64,000 nucleotides of DNA from Qipengyuania_B thermophila (GTDB taxonomy: Bacteria > Pseudomonadota > Alphaproteobacteria > Sphingomonadales > Sphingomonadaceae): positions 744,001-808,000 of the forward strand of contig NZ_SDSI01000002.1 of NCBI RefSeq assembly GCF_004153605.1, read 5' to 3'. Both the position numbers and the translations under genes were made by a program. Within the stretch, counting starts at the first letter, position 1, and every line of letters begins with the position of its first letter. The notes beneath the pieces are model-generated. The model did no database searches and was not told the origin of the DNA. It was given only the letters and a program-made list of their open reading frames with translations. Of the stretch, positions 42,301 to 51,315 are shown in pieces.

Positions 42301-42369
42301 GTGTTCTGTCGTTCAGCGTCGCCGGCACAAAATCCGTATGCGGATCGTTGGTGGCGCAAGGAGATCATC

Positions 42370-42549
42370 ATGACCGACACCTCCAAGGGCAAGCCCGACC
42401 CCGCTGACGAAAAGTTCAAGCCGCAGAACGTCACCGAGCCTCAGCATGGCGGCGATCATCAGACCCGCCATCCCGCGGACACCAAGGGCATCAATGTCGC
42501 CAAGGGGAGCCACGGCGACAACCTGCGACGATCCACCGGCGATCGTTGA
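42370..42549 (+). CDS. Small hydrophilic protein of unknown function
   Basis: This 59-residue ORF has a good AAGGAG site 7 bases before ATG 42370. The product is Lys/Asp/Gly/His-rich with no hydrophobic segment (MTDTSKGKPDPADEKF; GDHQTRHPADTKGINV; KGSHGDN) and is probably disordered. It lies in the 291-base gap between putP (divergent) and alaS (convergent). Low-complexity hydrophilic proteins of this kind are often stress related, but that is a guess. Confidence 0.65.
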   Translation: MTDTSKGKPDPADEKFKPQNVTEPQHGGDHQTRHPADTKGINVAKGSHGDNLRRSTGDR

Positions 42550-42591
42550 GGTGTCGGGCGGCCGCGGCGCAGTTCCCGCGCAGCCGCCGAC

Positions 42592-45264
42592 TCAGCCAAG
42601 CTGCTCCGCAAGCGCCGCTCGGACCGCCTCGAGCGCCTCGCCGGCACGTGCGCCGTCCGGGCCCCCGCCCTGCGCCACGCCCCCGCGGCCGCCTCCGCCC
42701 GTGCCGCCGAGCACCTCCACCGCCGCGCGGACGAGATGGACCGCGTCGACCTGCTGGAGGAGCGTCTCTCCCACCCCGACAGCCACGGTTGCGCGCCCGT
42801 CGAACACGGTGACGAGCGCGGCAACGCCCTGTGGCACAGCCTTGCGCTCCTGTTCAAGAAGCGGGCGCAGCTCACGCGGGTCCAGCCCGTTCAGCACCCG
42901 GCCGAGGAACGGGACGCCGGCCACCGGCTCTGAAACTGCCGCGTCCGCTGCGCCGTTTCTTGCCGCTCCGCCAGCCATGGCCAGCTCGCGTTTCGCGGCC
43001 GCAAGCTCGCGCTCTAGGCGCCGCTTGTCCTCGATCAAGGCCGTGACCCGGTCGACGGCCTCTTCAGGCGTGGTGCGAACCATTCCTGCAATGGCGCGGG
43101 CGATGCTGTCGCGATCGACGAGCCACTGGCGGGCAGCCTCGCCCGTCAGCGCCTCGATCCGGCGGACTCCGGCAGCGACCGCGCCTTCGGAGATGATCTT
43201 GAACAGGGCAATGTCGCCGGTGGCTCTGACATGCGTGCCTCCACACAGCTCGACCGAATAGGAGCGCCCGCCCTCCGCGGCACGTCCCATCGACAGGACG
43301 CGCACCTCGTCACCATACTTCTCGCCGAACAGCGCCAAGGCGCCTGCCGCAAGCGCCTCGTCATGCCGCATCAGCCGCGTGTCCACCACCTCGTTGGCGC
43401 GGATCTCGGCGTTCACGTCCTGTTCGATGGCCGCGACGTCTTCGGGCGTCAGCGGACGGGGATGGGCGAAATCGAACCGCAGCCGGTCGTCCGCGACCAG
43501 CGATCCTTTCTGCGTCACGTGCTCTCCCAACCGCTTGCGCAGCGCCGCGTGCAGCAGGTGGGTGGCCGAGTGGTTCGCACGGATGCGGGATCGGCGCTCG
43601 TCATCGACATGGAGCGAGACGGAGTCGCCGGTGACGATCACACCGGCATCGACGCGGCACTTGTGGATGTGGAGACGGCCGAGCGCCTTGGTCGTGTCGA
43701 GCACCGTCAGCGCCGCTCCCGCAACGGTGCGCATGGTTCCCCGGTCGCCGGCCTGTCCTCCGCTCTCGGCGTAGAACGGTGTCTGGTTGACCACGACGAG
43801 AACCTCCTCGCCCGCGCCGGCGCGTCCGACTTCCTCGCCATCTCTGACGAGTGCCTGGACCTGAGCTTCTCCGGTGTGGTTGGCGTAGCCGGTGAACTCG
43901 GTCGCGCCGACACGCTCGGCGATGTCGAACCAGATGCCGGACTCCGCCTCTTCGCCCGAACCCTTCCACGCCGCGCGGGCAGCCTGTTTCTGACGCGCCA
44001 TCGCCGCGGCGAATCCGGCGTGATCGACGCCGATACCGCGGGCCCGCAGCGCATCCTCGGTGAGATCGAGCGGAAATCCGTACGTGTCGTGCAGGCGAAA
44101 GGCCGTCTCGCCGGCCAGTTCGTCACCGCTGACGAGGGTCTCCGACGCCTCGGCAAGAAGCTTCAGCCCCTTTTCGAGCGTGCGGCGGAACTGGGTCTCC
44201 TCGCGCTGGAGCACCTCCGTCGCGAGCGCCTGCGCCCGCTGAAGCTCGGGATAGGCGACGCCCATTTCCGACACCAGCGTGGGGACGAGGCGGTGGAGCA
44301 GCGGCTCGCGCGTGCCGAGCAGATGCGCATGCCGGATCGCGCGGCGCATGATGCGGCGCAGCACATAGCCACGCCCCTCGTTCGACGGCATGACGCCATC
44401 GGCGAGCAGAAAGGTGCAGGATCGCAGGTGATCGGCGATGATGCGGTGGCTCGCCCGCCCCTCACCGGCCGGATCGGTGCCGGTCAGCTCTGCCGACGCG
44501 CCGGTCAGCGCCCGGAACAGGTCGATGTCGTAATTGTCATGGACGCCCTGCATCACGGCGGCGATCCGCTCCAGCCCCATGCCGGTATCGATCGAGGGGC
44601 GTGGCAGCGGCGCACGGCTGCCGTCCGGCGCCTGATCGAACTGCATGAACACGAGGTTCCAGATCTCGACGAACCGGTCGCCGTCCTCATCGGCGCTCCC
44701 CGGAGGACCGCCGGCGATGTGTTCCCCGTGATCGTAGAAGATTTCCGAACATGGACCGCATGGACCGGTGTCGCCCATGGACCAGAAGTTGTCGGCGGTG
44801 GCGATGCGGACGATCCGGCTTTCGGGCAGGCCGGCGATCCTGCGCCACAAATCGAACGCCTCGTCGTCGGTGTGGAAGACGGTGGCCGTTAGTCGTTCGG
44901 GCGGCAGACCCCACTCGCGCGTGAGCAGGGTCCAGGCGTGGAGAATGGCCTCTTCCTTGAAATAGTCACCGAAGCTGAAATTGCCGAGCATCTCGAAGAA
45001 CGTGTGATGCCGGGCGGTGTAGCCGACATTGTCGAGGTCGTTGTGCTTGCCCCCTGCCCGCACGCATTTCTGGCTGCTGGCGATGCGGGGTGCCGGCGGC
45101 GTCTCAAGCCCGGTGAACGCGTTCTTGAACGGGACCATTCCCGCATTGACGAACATCAGCGTCGGGTCGCTGAAAGGCACGAGCGGAGCCGAGGCCACCT
45201 CCGCATGTCCCGCGCTCACGAAGTAGTCGAGAAACGATCGGCGGATGTCATTGGTCGAGGTCAT
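42592..45264 (-). CDS. alaS: Alanyl-tRNA synthetase
   Basis: The 890-residue enzyme charges tRNA-Ala. It begins MTSTNDIRRSFLDYFVSAGH and has the class II catalytic domain (FVNAGMVPFKNAFTGLE; KCVRAGGKHNDLDNVG), the editing domain zinc motifs HSATHLLHAAL and CGGTHVRATG, and a C-terminal Gly-rich C-Ala region. A tRNA-Ala with G3-U70 is encoded elsewhere in the window. It is downstream of recA on the same strand, 149 bases apart. Confidence 0.97.
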   Translation of the reverse strand: MTSTNDIRRSFLDYFVSAGHAEVASAPLVPFSDPTLMFVNAGMVPFKNAFTGLETPPAPRIASSQKCVRAGGKHNDLDNVGYTARHHTFFEMLGNFSFGDYFKEEAILHAWTLLTREWGLPPERLTATVFHTDDEAFDLWRRIAGLPESRIVRIATADNFWSMGDTGPCGPCSEIFYDHGEHIAGGPPGSADEDGDRFVEIWNLVFMQFDQAPDGSRAPLPRPSIDTGMGLERIAAVMQGVHDNYDIDLFRALTGASAELTGTDPAGEGRASHRIIADHLRSCTFLLADGVMPSNEGRGYVLRRIMRRAIRHAHLLGTREPLLHRLVPTLVSEMGVAYPELQRAQALATEVLQREETQFRRTLEKGLKLLAEASETLVSGDELAGETAFRLHDTYGFPLDLTEDALRARGIGVDHAGFAAAMARQKQAARAAWKGSGEEAESGIWFDIAERVGATEFTGYANHTGEAQVQALVRDGEEVGRAGAGEEVLVVVNQTPFYAESGGQAGDRGTMRTVAGAALTVLDTTKALGRLHIHKCRVDAGVIVTGDSVSLHVDDERRSRIRANHSATHLLHAALRKRLGEHVTQKGSLVADDRLRFDFAHPRPLTPEDVAAIEQDVNAEIRANEVVDTRLMRHDEALAAGALALFGEKYGDEVRVLSMGRAAEGGRSYSVELCGGTHVRATGDIALFKIISEGAVAAGVRRIEALTGEAARQWLVDRDSIARAIAGMVRTTPEEAVDRVTALIEDKRRLERELAAAKRELAMAGGAARNGAADAAVSEPVAGVPFLGRVLNGLDPRELRPLLEQERKAVPQGVAALVTVFDGRATVAVGVGETLLQQVDAVHLVRAAVEVLGGTGGGGRGGVAQGGGPDGARAGEALEAVRAALAEQLG

Positions 45265-45283
45265 CGCCCGGACCTAGGCAATT

Positions 45284-45302
45284 GCCTTGCCAGCGGCAAG
45301 GC
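45284..45302 (-). promoter_or_regulatory. Hairpin in the alaS leader
   Basis: GCCTTGCC-AGC-GGCAAGGC is a perfect 8-bp stem, 19-38 bases upstream of the alaS ATG. It could affect translation of alaS. The rest of the 149-base recA-alaS gap is GC-rich with further inverted repeats but no clear T-tailed terminator. Confidence 0.35.
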
Positions 45303-45413
45303 GCTCGAATGTTCGGATCTTGTCAGAACCGCGGAGGGCGGCAGGTGACGCCTCGCCTCGGCCGGTCCGCCGGCGCGGCAGGGCACCCGAGGCGCCGCGC
45401 CGCGCCAGCAGCC

Positions 45414-46496
45414 TTAACCCTCGTCGATGTCGTCGGCGCCGGGCCTCGTCATCATCTCGTCCGCAACCTCTTGCCGCTTGCCGCGGATCGCTTCCTCGAT
45501 CCGGGCGGCAATCTCGGGGTTGTCGCGCAGGAAGGTCTTGGCATTTTCCCGTCCCTGGCCGATGCGCGTGCTGTCGTAGCTGAACCAGGAGCCGGACTTC
45601 TCGACCACTCCGGCCTTGACCCCGAGGTCGAGTATCTCGCCGAGCTTGGAAATCCCTTCCCCGTACATGATGTCGAACTCGACCTGCTTGAAGGGCGGAG
45701 CGACCTTGTTCTTCACGACCTTGACCCGGGTCGTGTTGCCGACGATCTCGTCGCGGTCCTTGATCTGTCCCGTGCGGCGGATGTCCAGCCGGACCGACGC
45801 GTAGAACTTGAGCGCGTTGCCCCCGGTGGTCGTTTCCGGATTGCCGTACATGACGCCAATCTTCATCCGCACCTGGTTGATGAAGATGACCATGGTGCGC
45901 GAACGGCTGATCGAGCCGGTCAGCTTCCGCAGCGCCTGGCTCATAAGGCGCGCCTGCAGACCCACATGGCTGTCGCCCATCTCGCCCTCGATCTCGGCCC
46001 GTGGAACCAAGGCGGCGACCGAGTCCACGACCAGCACGTCGATGGCATTGGACCGCACCAGCGTGTCGGTGATCTCCAGCGCCTGTTCACCCGTGTCCGG
46101 CTGCGAGACGATGAGCTCGTCGATGTCAACGCCGAGTGCCTTGGCGTAGACCGGGTCAAGCGCATGTTCGGCATCGACGAAGGCCGCCGTGCCACCATTG
46201 CGCTGCGCCTCGGCGATGGCGTGCAGCGCGAGCGTGGTCTTGCCGGAGCTTTCCGGACCGTAGATTTCGATGATCCGCCCGCGCGGCAGACCGCCGATGC
46301 CAAGGGCGATGTCGAGACCAAGAGAGCCGGTCGAGATCGCCTCGATCTGCATCGTTTCCCGGCTGCCCAGCTTCATCGCCGAACCTTTGCCGAAGGCGCG
46401 GTCGATCTGCGCCAGCGCCGCGTCCAATGCCTTCTGCCGATCCAATGCCTGTTCCTTGCTGTCCACGAGCTTCAAACCCGACGCTGCCATTGCCAT
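45414..46496 (-). CDS. recA: Recombinase RecA
   Basis: RecA catalyses strand exchange and activates LexA self-cleavage. The 360-residue protein has Walker A GPESSGKT (80-87), FVDAEHALDP, VVDSVAALVPRAEIEGEMGD, FINQVRMKIGVMYGNPETTTGGNALKFY and the usual acidic C-terminus (GADDIDEG). The upstream region has an SOS box overlapping the -35 element of a TATAAC promoter. It is downstream of cckA on the same strand. Confidence 0.98.
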   Translation of the reverse strand: MAMAASGLKLVDSKEQALDRQKALDAALAQIDRAFGKGSAMKLGSRETMQIEAISTGSLGLDIALGIGGLPRGRIIEIYGPESSGKTTLALHAIAEAQRNGGTAAFVDAEHALDPVYAKALGVDIDELIVSQPDTGEQALEITDTLVRSNAIDVLVVDSVAALVPRAEIEGEMGDSHVGLQARLMSQALRKLTGSISRSRTMVIFINQVRMKIGVMYGNPETTTGGNALKFYASVRLDIRRTGQIKDRDEIVGNTTRVKVVKNKVAPPFKQVEFDIMYGEGISKLGEILDLGVKAGVVEKSGSWFSYDSTRIGQGRENAKTFLRDNPEIAARIEEAIRGKRQEVADEMMTRPGADDIDEG

Positions 46497-46546
46497 GCGC
46501 TCCGTTGCTTGAACAGCGGCATCGCGCAGCTGCTCCTGACGCGCCC

Positions 46547-46583
46547 GTTATAAGCACCGCTGCCACGAGAACAAGAGGAGAAC
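46547..46583 (-). promoter_or_regulatory. recA promoter with alphaproteobacterial LexA (SOS) box
   Basis: On the minus strand GTTC-TCCTCTT-GTTC (46569-46583) is an exact GTTC-N7-GTTC box, the LexA operator form of alphaproteobacteria. Its second half-site lies in the -35 element TTGTTC (46569-46574), which pairs with TATAAC (46547-46552) at 16 bp. LexA binding would block polymerase directly. The box is about 73 bases before the recA ATG. Confidence 0.85.
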
Positions 46584-46612
46584 ATCGTCAAATTCCGCTC
46601 TACCGACGTGCT

Positions 46613-49108
46613 TTACGCTTCGTGACCTTCGTGAGTCACCACAGTGCGGTGCGCCTTCAGCACCGCCGCCACCTTGGTGCTGATCTGCTGGACCGAGAAA
46701 GGCTTGGGGATGAAGTGCATGTCCTCGATGTCGATGTCGCGGCGCAGCTGTTCCTCGGCGTAGCCCGACATGAACAGGATGGGCAGGTGCGGCCGCACCT
46801 TGCGGATGGCTCGCGCCATGGCCGGTCCGTCGAGACCGGGCATGACGACGTCGGACAGCACCAGGTCGAATTCGCCGCCCTTCGCCACGGCGGCCAGCCC
46901 CTCCTCGCCGTCGCTGCAGGTCGTCACGATGTATCCGGCCCGCGTCAGCGCCCGTTCGGCCACGGCGCGGACCATGTCCTCGTCCTCGACGAGCAGCAGC
47001 CGCCCGCCGCCCGCCCAGGCGCTTGCCTCCTCTTCGCCTTCGCGCTCCTTGGGCGGCCGCACCGCGTCCGGCCCGTCATAGACAGGCAGGTAGATGGTGA
47101 AGCAGGCCCCGGTCGGCTCGCCGTCGGGACCGGTGATGTTCTCGCAGAAGATCCAGCCGTTCGACTGCTTGACGATGCCATAGACGGTGGACAGCCCCAG
47201 ACCCGTGCCCTTCCCCTGCTCCTTGGTGGTGAAGAACGGCTCGAAGATCTTGTTGAGATGGCGTGGCGGTACGCCGCCGCCCGTGTCGCGCACCACGAGA
47301 GCGGTGAAATCGTGGCGCGGCAGCATGTCGATGCCCATCCGCTGCACGTCCGCCGCCGTCACCCGGCGGGTCGCCAGGCTGATCTTGCCGCTGCCCTCGC
47401 CGCGCGACTGGATCGCGTCGCGCGCGTTCACGACCAGATTGATGATGACCTGCTCGAGTTGCTGGGGGTCGGCGCGGACGGCGCCGAGGTTGCGGTCATG
47501 ACTGACGCTGAAGACGATCCGGTCGCCCATCAGCCGTTTCAGCAACTGGCTGACCTCGCTGACCACGTCGGGCAGTTGCAGCACCTCGGGCCGCAGCGTC
47601 TGCTGGCGCGAGAATGCGAGCAGTTGCCGGGTCAGGGATGCGGCCCGGTTCGAGTTCGCCTTGATCTGCTGGATGTCGTCGTAATCGCTGTCGCCCGGGG
47701 TGTGGCGCAGCAGCATGAGGTCGCAGTACCCGATGATCGCCGTCAGCACGTTGTTGAAGTCGTGAGCGACACCTCCCGCCAGCTGCCCCACGGCCTGCAT
47801 CTTTGTCGCCTGCGTCACCTGGCGACGAAGGCGCTTCTCCTCGGTCGAGTCGCTCAGCGACAGCAGCACGGCCGCCTCGCCGATCCCGCGCAGCCCGGCC
47901 AGTCCGATGGACACCGGCTCCTCCGGCTCGTTGGCCAGACGCACGGCGAGATCCCCGCTGGCGGCCGCGCCGCGCGCGTAGCGGCGCACCGCATCGGCAA
48001 GCGGTCCCTTGTCCTCCTTGATGACGAGATCCGAAGGATAGGCCGGCAAATCTCCTCCTGACCGCCCCGTGGCCCGCATGAAGGCCTTGTTGGCGAAGAT
48101 GAAGCGGCCGTCGCGATCCGTCATTGCCAGACCAAGCGAAAGCGCCGACAGCAGGGCATCGAGTTGCGGGAGCGCGGCCTGCGCATTCAGCTCGAGCCCG
48201 CCGCCGATCCCCACGGCGCTGTCGATCAGCAGCATGAGCGAGGGGCTGGGCTCGTGTCCCGCAGCGTGCTCCGGCTGCGGCTCGTCGAGCGGCACGTGAA
48301 CGAGTTGCTGCGGCGATCCCTGCTGTCCTTCGCGTGCGAAGAAGAGGCGGTCGCGTTCGTCCATGCGGAGCAGGCTGACGAACTCCTGCCCCGATGCGGG
48401 CGCCTTGCGATCGCCCAGCGCCCGCTCGGACAGGCCGGGCGTGCTGGCGAGGACGATCCCGTCGGCACTCACCAGCGCGATTTCGACACCGGCGCGGGAG
48501 AGCACCGTGCCGAACGACCCGGAGATCTCGCTTGCCAGGTTGTCGCCGAGGCGCTTGGGCAGCACTTCGACGAAGCGCCAGACGAGATACTCCTCGCTCC
48601 GCCCGACCCGCTCGACGCTCACGTCCCAGAAGCGGTCCCCGGCCGCATTGGCGAGACGCGGCGCCGCGCCGCGCCCCTCCCGCCACGCCAGCCTGAGCAT
48701 GCCGGACAACACCTTTGTCGCCTCCTCGGAGAGGCCGAGGTGCGGCGGCGTGGCGTCCTCGCCGAACCAGTCGGTGAAGCGCCGGTTGGCGCAGGTGAGG
48801 CGATTCGCCCGGTCAATGATCGCCACCGCCTGACCCGGATCCTCAATCGCCGCGACGGTGACGGCCCAGTCCGGCGGCGCCACCGCAGGAACCTCACCCT
48901 CCTCCTGCCAGCGCGCGATGATGAGACCGATGATGACGACCACGAGGCTGGCGCCGCCGAACGCCGCGGCGACGAGCGACGACCCGGCAACCAGCCACAC
49001 GAGGGCGACGCTGCACACCAGCGCCAGCAGCAGCCCGAACAGCAGTGGCACGGTGGGAATTGCGACGGAACGCCGCCTGTCCGCCGTCAGCGTCGCCGGC
49101 TCACGCAT
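46613..49108 (-). CDS. cckA: Cell-cycle hybrid histidine kinase CckA
   Basis: The 831-residue kinase has two membrane helices (about 19-41 and 47-65), PAS-like regions around 90-180 and 315-420, a HisKA domain with H449 in GGVAHDFNNVLTAI, an ATPase domain (N561 in NLVVNARDAI; DTGGGVPP; GKGTGLGLSTVYGIV) and a C-terminal receiver with D753 in LVLSDVVMPGLDG. In alphaproteobacteria CckA passes phosphate via ChpT to CtrA and CpdR. ATG 49108 overlaps the DUF2062 gene by 8 bases. Confidence 0.92.
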   Translation of the reverse strand: MREPATLTADRRRSVAIPTVPLLFGLLLALVCSVALVWLVAGSSLVAAAFGGASLVVVIIGLIIARWQEEGEVPAVAPPDWAVTVAAIEDPGQAVAIIDRANRLTCANRRFTDWFGEDATPPHLGLSEEATKVLSGMLRLAWREGRGAAPRLANAAGDRFWDVSVERVGRSEEYLVWRFVEVLPKRLGDNLASEISGSFGTVLSRAGVEIALVSADGIVLASTPGLSERALGDRKAPASGQEFVSLLRMDERDRLFFAREGQQGSPQQLVHVPLDEPQPEHAAGHEPSPSLMLLIDSAVGIGGGLELNAQAALPQLDALLSALSLGLAMTDRDGRFIFANKAFMRATGRSGGDLPAYPSDLVIKEDKGPLADAVRRYARGAAASGDLAVRLANEPEEPVSIGLAGLRGIGEAAVLLSLSDSTEEKRLRRQVTQATKMQAVGQLAGGVAHDFNNVLTAIIGYCDLMLLRHTPGDSDYDDIQQIKANSNRAASLTRQLLAFSRQQTLRPEVLQLPDVVSEVSQLLKRLMGDRIVFSVSHDRNLGAVRADPQQLEQVIINLVVNARDAIQSRGEGSGKISLATRRVTAADVQRMGIDMLPRHDFTALVVRDTGGGVPPRHLNKIFEPFFTTKEQGKGTGLGLSTVYGIVKQSNGWIFCENITGPDGEPTGACFTIYLPVYDGPDAVRPPKEREGEEEASAWAGGGRLLLVEDEDMVRAVAERALTRAGYIVTTCSDGEEGLAAVAKGGEFDLVLSDVVMPGLDGPAMARAIRKVRPHLPILFMSGYAEEQLRRDIDIEDMHFIPKPFSVQQISTKVAAVLKAHRTVVTHEGHEA

Positions 49109-49694
49109 CCCCCTGGTCCCTGAGCCGGCGGTCGAGCGCCGCCTCAAGCCGCCGCAGCTGGCGCTGCCGCTTGCGCCCGACCATGACCCGCCAGATGAAG
49201 CCGGAGACGAAATAGCCGATGGCCGCACTGCCGAAGGCGAGGATGATGAACCCGAGGATCGTGACGCCGGCGACCGACGCGGCCTCGAACGCCACCGACC
49301 AGTCGTTGAGCGTCGCCAAATGGCGCAGCACCTCCATGCTCGCCGGATCCATGCGCAGGACGAAGGCGCCGACCTGATTGGCCGCATAAAGCCAGAACGG
49401 CACGGTGAACGGATTGGTGATGAACGTCGTCAGGGCGGCCAGCGGCACGTTGGCGCGAACCGGCAGCGCGAGAAAGGCGGCGAGGAAGATCTGCCCGACC
49501 GGAATGATGAACGCCGTGAACAGCCCCAGTGCCACGCCGCGCGGCACGGAACGCCGGGTGAAGCGCCACAGCTCGGGGCTGAGGAAGCGATGCGCGATAG
49601 GCGCCAGCCAGCGGTTGCGCGCCATCTCCTCGCGCGTGGGCATGTTCTCGCGCAGCCAGTCGGACAGAAAGGTCTTGGATCGCGGATCGGCCAT
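49101..49694 (-). CDS. DUF2062 membrane protein
   Basis: The 197-residue product has a conserved amphipathic start (MADPRSKTFLSDWLRENMPT), the DUF2062 core with RRSVPRGVALGLFTAFIIPVGQIFLAAFLAL and TFITNPFTVPFWLYAANQVGAF, a further pair of helices (VAGVTILGFIILAFGSAAIGYFV) and a basic C-terminus. Function is unknown. Its 3' end overlaps the cckA start by 8 bases, so the two may be co-translated. A GCTAGC at 49781 may be part of its promoter. Confidence 0.85.
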   Translation of the reverse strand: MADPRSKTFLSDWLRENMPTREEMARNRWLAPIAHRFLSPELWRFTRRSVPRGVALGLFTAFIIPVGQIFLAAFLALPVRANVPLAALTTFITNPFTVPFWLYAANQVGAFVLRMDPASMEVLRHLATLNDWSVAFEAASVAGVTILGFIILAFGSAAIGYFVSGFIWRVMVGRKRQRQLRRLEAALDRRLRDQGDA

Positions 49695-49811
49695 CTTCAG
49701 CCCGTTGCCTTGCGTGCGGCGCACCGCGATTTCAAGTCGCAAGGCGGAAGCTGCGGCAAACCGTCCATGGCGCGCGCCTTGCTAGCGCCAGCGCATGACC
49801 GGGAGGTGAAT

Positions 49812-50294
49812 TCAGCCCCTCTCGCGCATGATGCGCGCCTTGTCGCGCTGCCACTCGCGATCCTTGATGTATTCGCGCTTGTCCTGTGACTGCCGCCCCT
49901 TCGCCAGCGCAAGCTCCACCTTGGCCCGCCCGCGCCGGTTGAAGTAGATGGACAGCGGCACGAGCGTCATGCCCTTGCGCTCCGTCGCGCCGAGCAGCCG
50001 GTCGATCTCGCGCGCGTTGAGCAGCAGCTTGCGCGGGCGCCGCGGCTCGTGGTTGAAGCGGTTTCCGTGGCTGAACTCGGGGATGTTGGCGTTGACGAGA
50101 AACACCTGCCCGTCGCGCACTTCGGCGAAGCTTTCGGTGATCGACGCCTCGCCCGCCCGCAGCGCCTTCACTTCCGTCCCCTGCAGCGCCAGCCCGGCCT
50201 CGAAGCGGTCTTCGATGGCGTAGTCGAACCGCGCGCGGCGGTTTTCCGCCACGACCTTCTGCTTGTCGAACGTTTCGGGTTTGGGACGGGCCAT
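49812..50294 (-). CDS. smpB: SsrA-binding protein SmpB
   Basis: SmpB binds tmRNA and delivers it to stalled ribosomes for trans-translation. The 160-residue product has NRRARFDYAIEDRFEAGLAL, QGTEVKALRAGEASI, NIPEFSHGNRFNHEPRRPRKLLL and the basic tail KGRQSQDKREYIKDREWQRD. The start MARPKPETFDKQK at 50294 is the family start. It is downstream of dapA (51-base gap). No tmRNA gene is in this window. Confidence 0.96.
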   Translation of the reverse strand: MARPKPETFDKQKVVAENRRARFDYAIEDRFEAGLALQGTEVKALRAGEASITESFAEVRDGQVFLVNANIPEFSHGNRFNHEPRRPRKLLLNAREIDRLLGATERKGMTLVPLSIYFNRRGRAKVELALAKGRQSQDKREYIKDREWQRDKARIMRERG

Positions 50295-50345
50295 CAGGGG
50301 GCGCGCTCTACGCCCAGTTCGGCGCGCCAGCAAGGCGCCGCCTGA

Positions 50346-51227
50346 TCACGCCAGTCCGGCATGCGCCAGCGCCGCGTCGACCGCCTGCCGCGCCCGGTCG
50401 CTGGCCCGGCAGAGCGGCAGACGCACCTCGTCCGAGAGCCATGAGTGGACGCGGGTCAGCGCGTATTTGACCGGTGCGGGACTGGCGTCCTCGAACATCG
50501 CGTAATGCAGCGGATACAGCCGGTCGTTCAGCTCGCGCGCGCGCACGAGGTCGTTTTCCGCACAAGCCTGCTGAAATTCGGCGCACAGCGCCGGAGCGAC
50601 GTTTGCGGTCACCGAGATGCATCCCACTCCCCCCGCCGCGTTGAACGGCAGCGCCAGCTCGTCATCGCCGGAAAGCTGGCAGAAGGCGTCCGACAGGCCC
50701 ATCCGGTGATCCGTGACGCGCGACAGGTCGCCGCTGGCGTCCTTGATGCCGATGATCTGCGCGGGAAAGCGCCGCGCAAGCTCGCACACCGTCTCGGGCT
50801 CGATGTCGGTCACGGTGCGACCCGGCACGTTGTATAGCACGATCGGCAGGTCGCAGTGCTCTGCCAGGTAGCTGAAATGGGCCAGAAGACCGGCCTGGCT
50901 CGGGCGGTTGTAATAGGGTGCCACGCACAGCGCCGCCGCCGCCCCGGCCTTCTTGGAAAAGTTCATGTGAAGGAGCGCATTGCGCGTGTCGTTGGATCCG
51001 CAGCCGGCGATGACCGGCACACGACCGGCCGCCTGCTCGATGCACAGCTCGATGATGCGGTGATGTTCGGCATTCGACAGCGTCGATGCCTCGCCCGTGG
51101 TGCCGCACGGGACCAGCGCGCTCGAGCCTTGCTCGATCTGCCAGTCGACAATGCGCCGGAACGCTGCCTCGTCGAGAGCTCCGTCGCGGAAAGGCGTGAC
51201 GAGCGCGGGAATTGAGCCACCGAACAT
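50346..51227 (-). CDS. dapA: 4-hydroxy-tetrahydrodipicolinate synthase
   Basis: DapA condenses pyruvate with aspartate semialdehyde in lysine and diaminopimelate synthesis. The 293-residue barrel has GTTGE (42-46), Y132 in LYNVPGR and the Schiff-base K162 in IIGIKDASGD. The start MFGGSIPALVTPF at 51227 follows AAGGATCAC. It is divergent from the lytic transglycosylase gene, linking two cell wall functions across one promoter region. Confidence 0.96.
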   Translation of the reverse strand: MFGGSIPALVTPFRDGALDEAAFRRIVDWQIEQGSSALVPCGTTGEASTLSNAEHHRIIELCIEQAAGRVPVIAGCGSNDTRNALLHMNFSKKAGAAAALCVAPYYNRPSQAGLLAHFSYLAEHCDLPIVLYNVPGRTVTDIEPETVCELARRFPAQIIGIKDASGDLSRVTDHRMGLSDAFCQLSGDDELALPFNAAGGVGCISVTANVAPALCAEFQQACAENDLVRARELNDRLYPLHYAMFEDASPAPVKYALTRVHSWLSDEVRLPLCRASDRARQAVDAALAHAGLA

Positions 51228-51315
51228 GAAGGGTGATCCTTGCTTGCGAAGCGGTCCGCGCGGGTGCATCCTCGCGGTGTGCCATTCAGCGGGTGATAAG
51301 GAGCAAGGCTGCACG

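Noticed and set aside
45303..45413. recA terminator
   Set aside because: The gap after recA has GC-rich inverted repeats (GGCGCGGC/GCCGCGCC) but no T run on the minus strand, so I could not support a rho-independent terminator.
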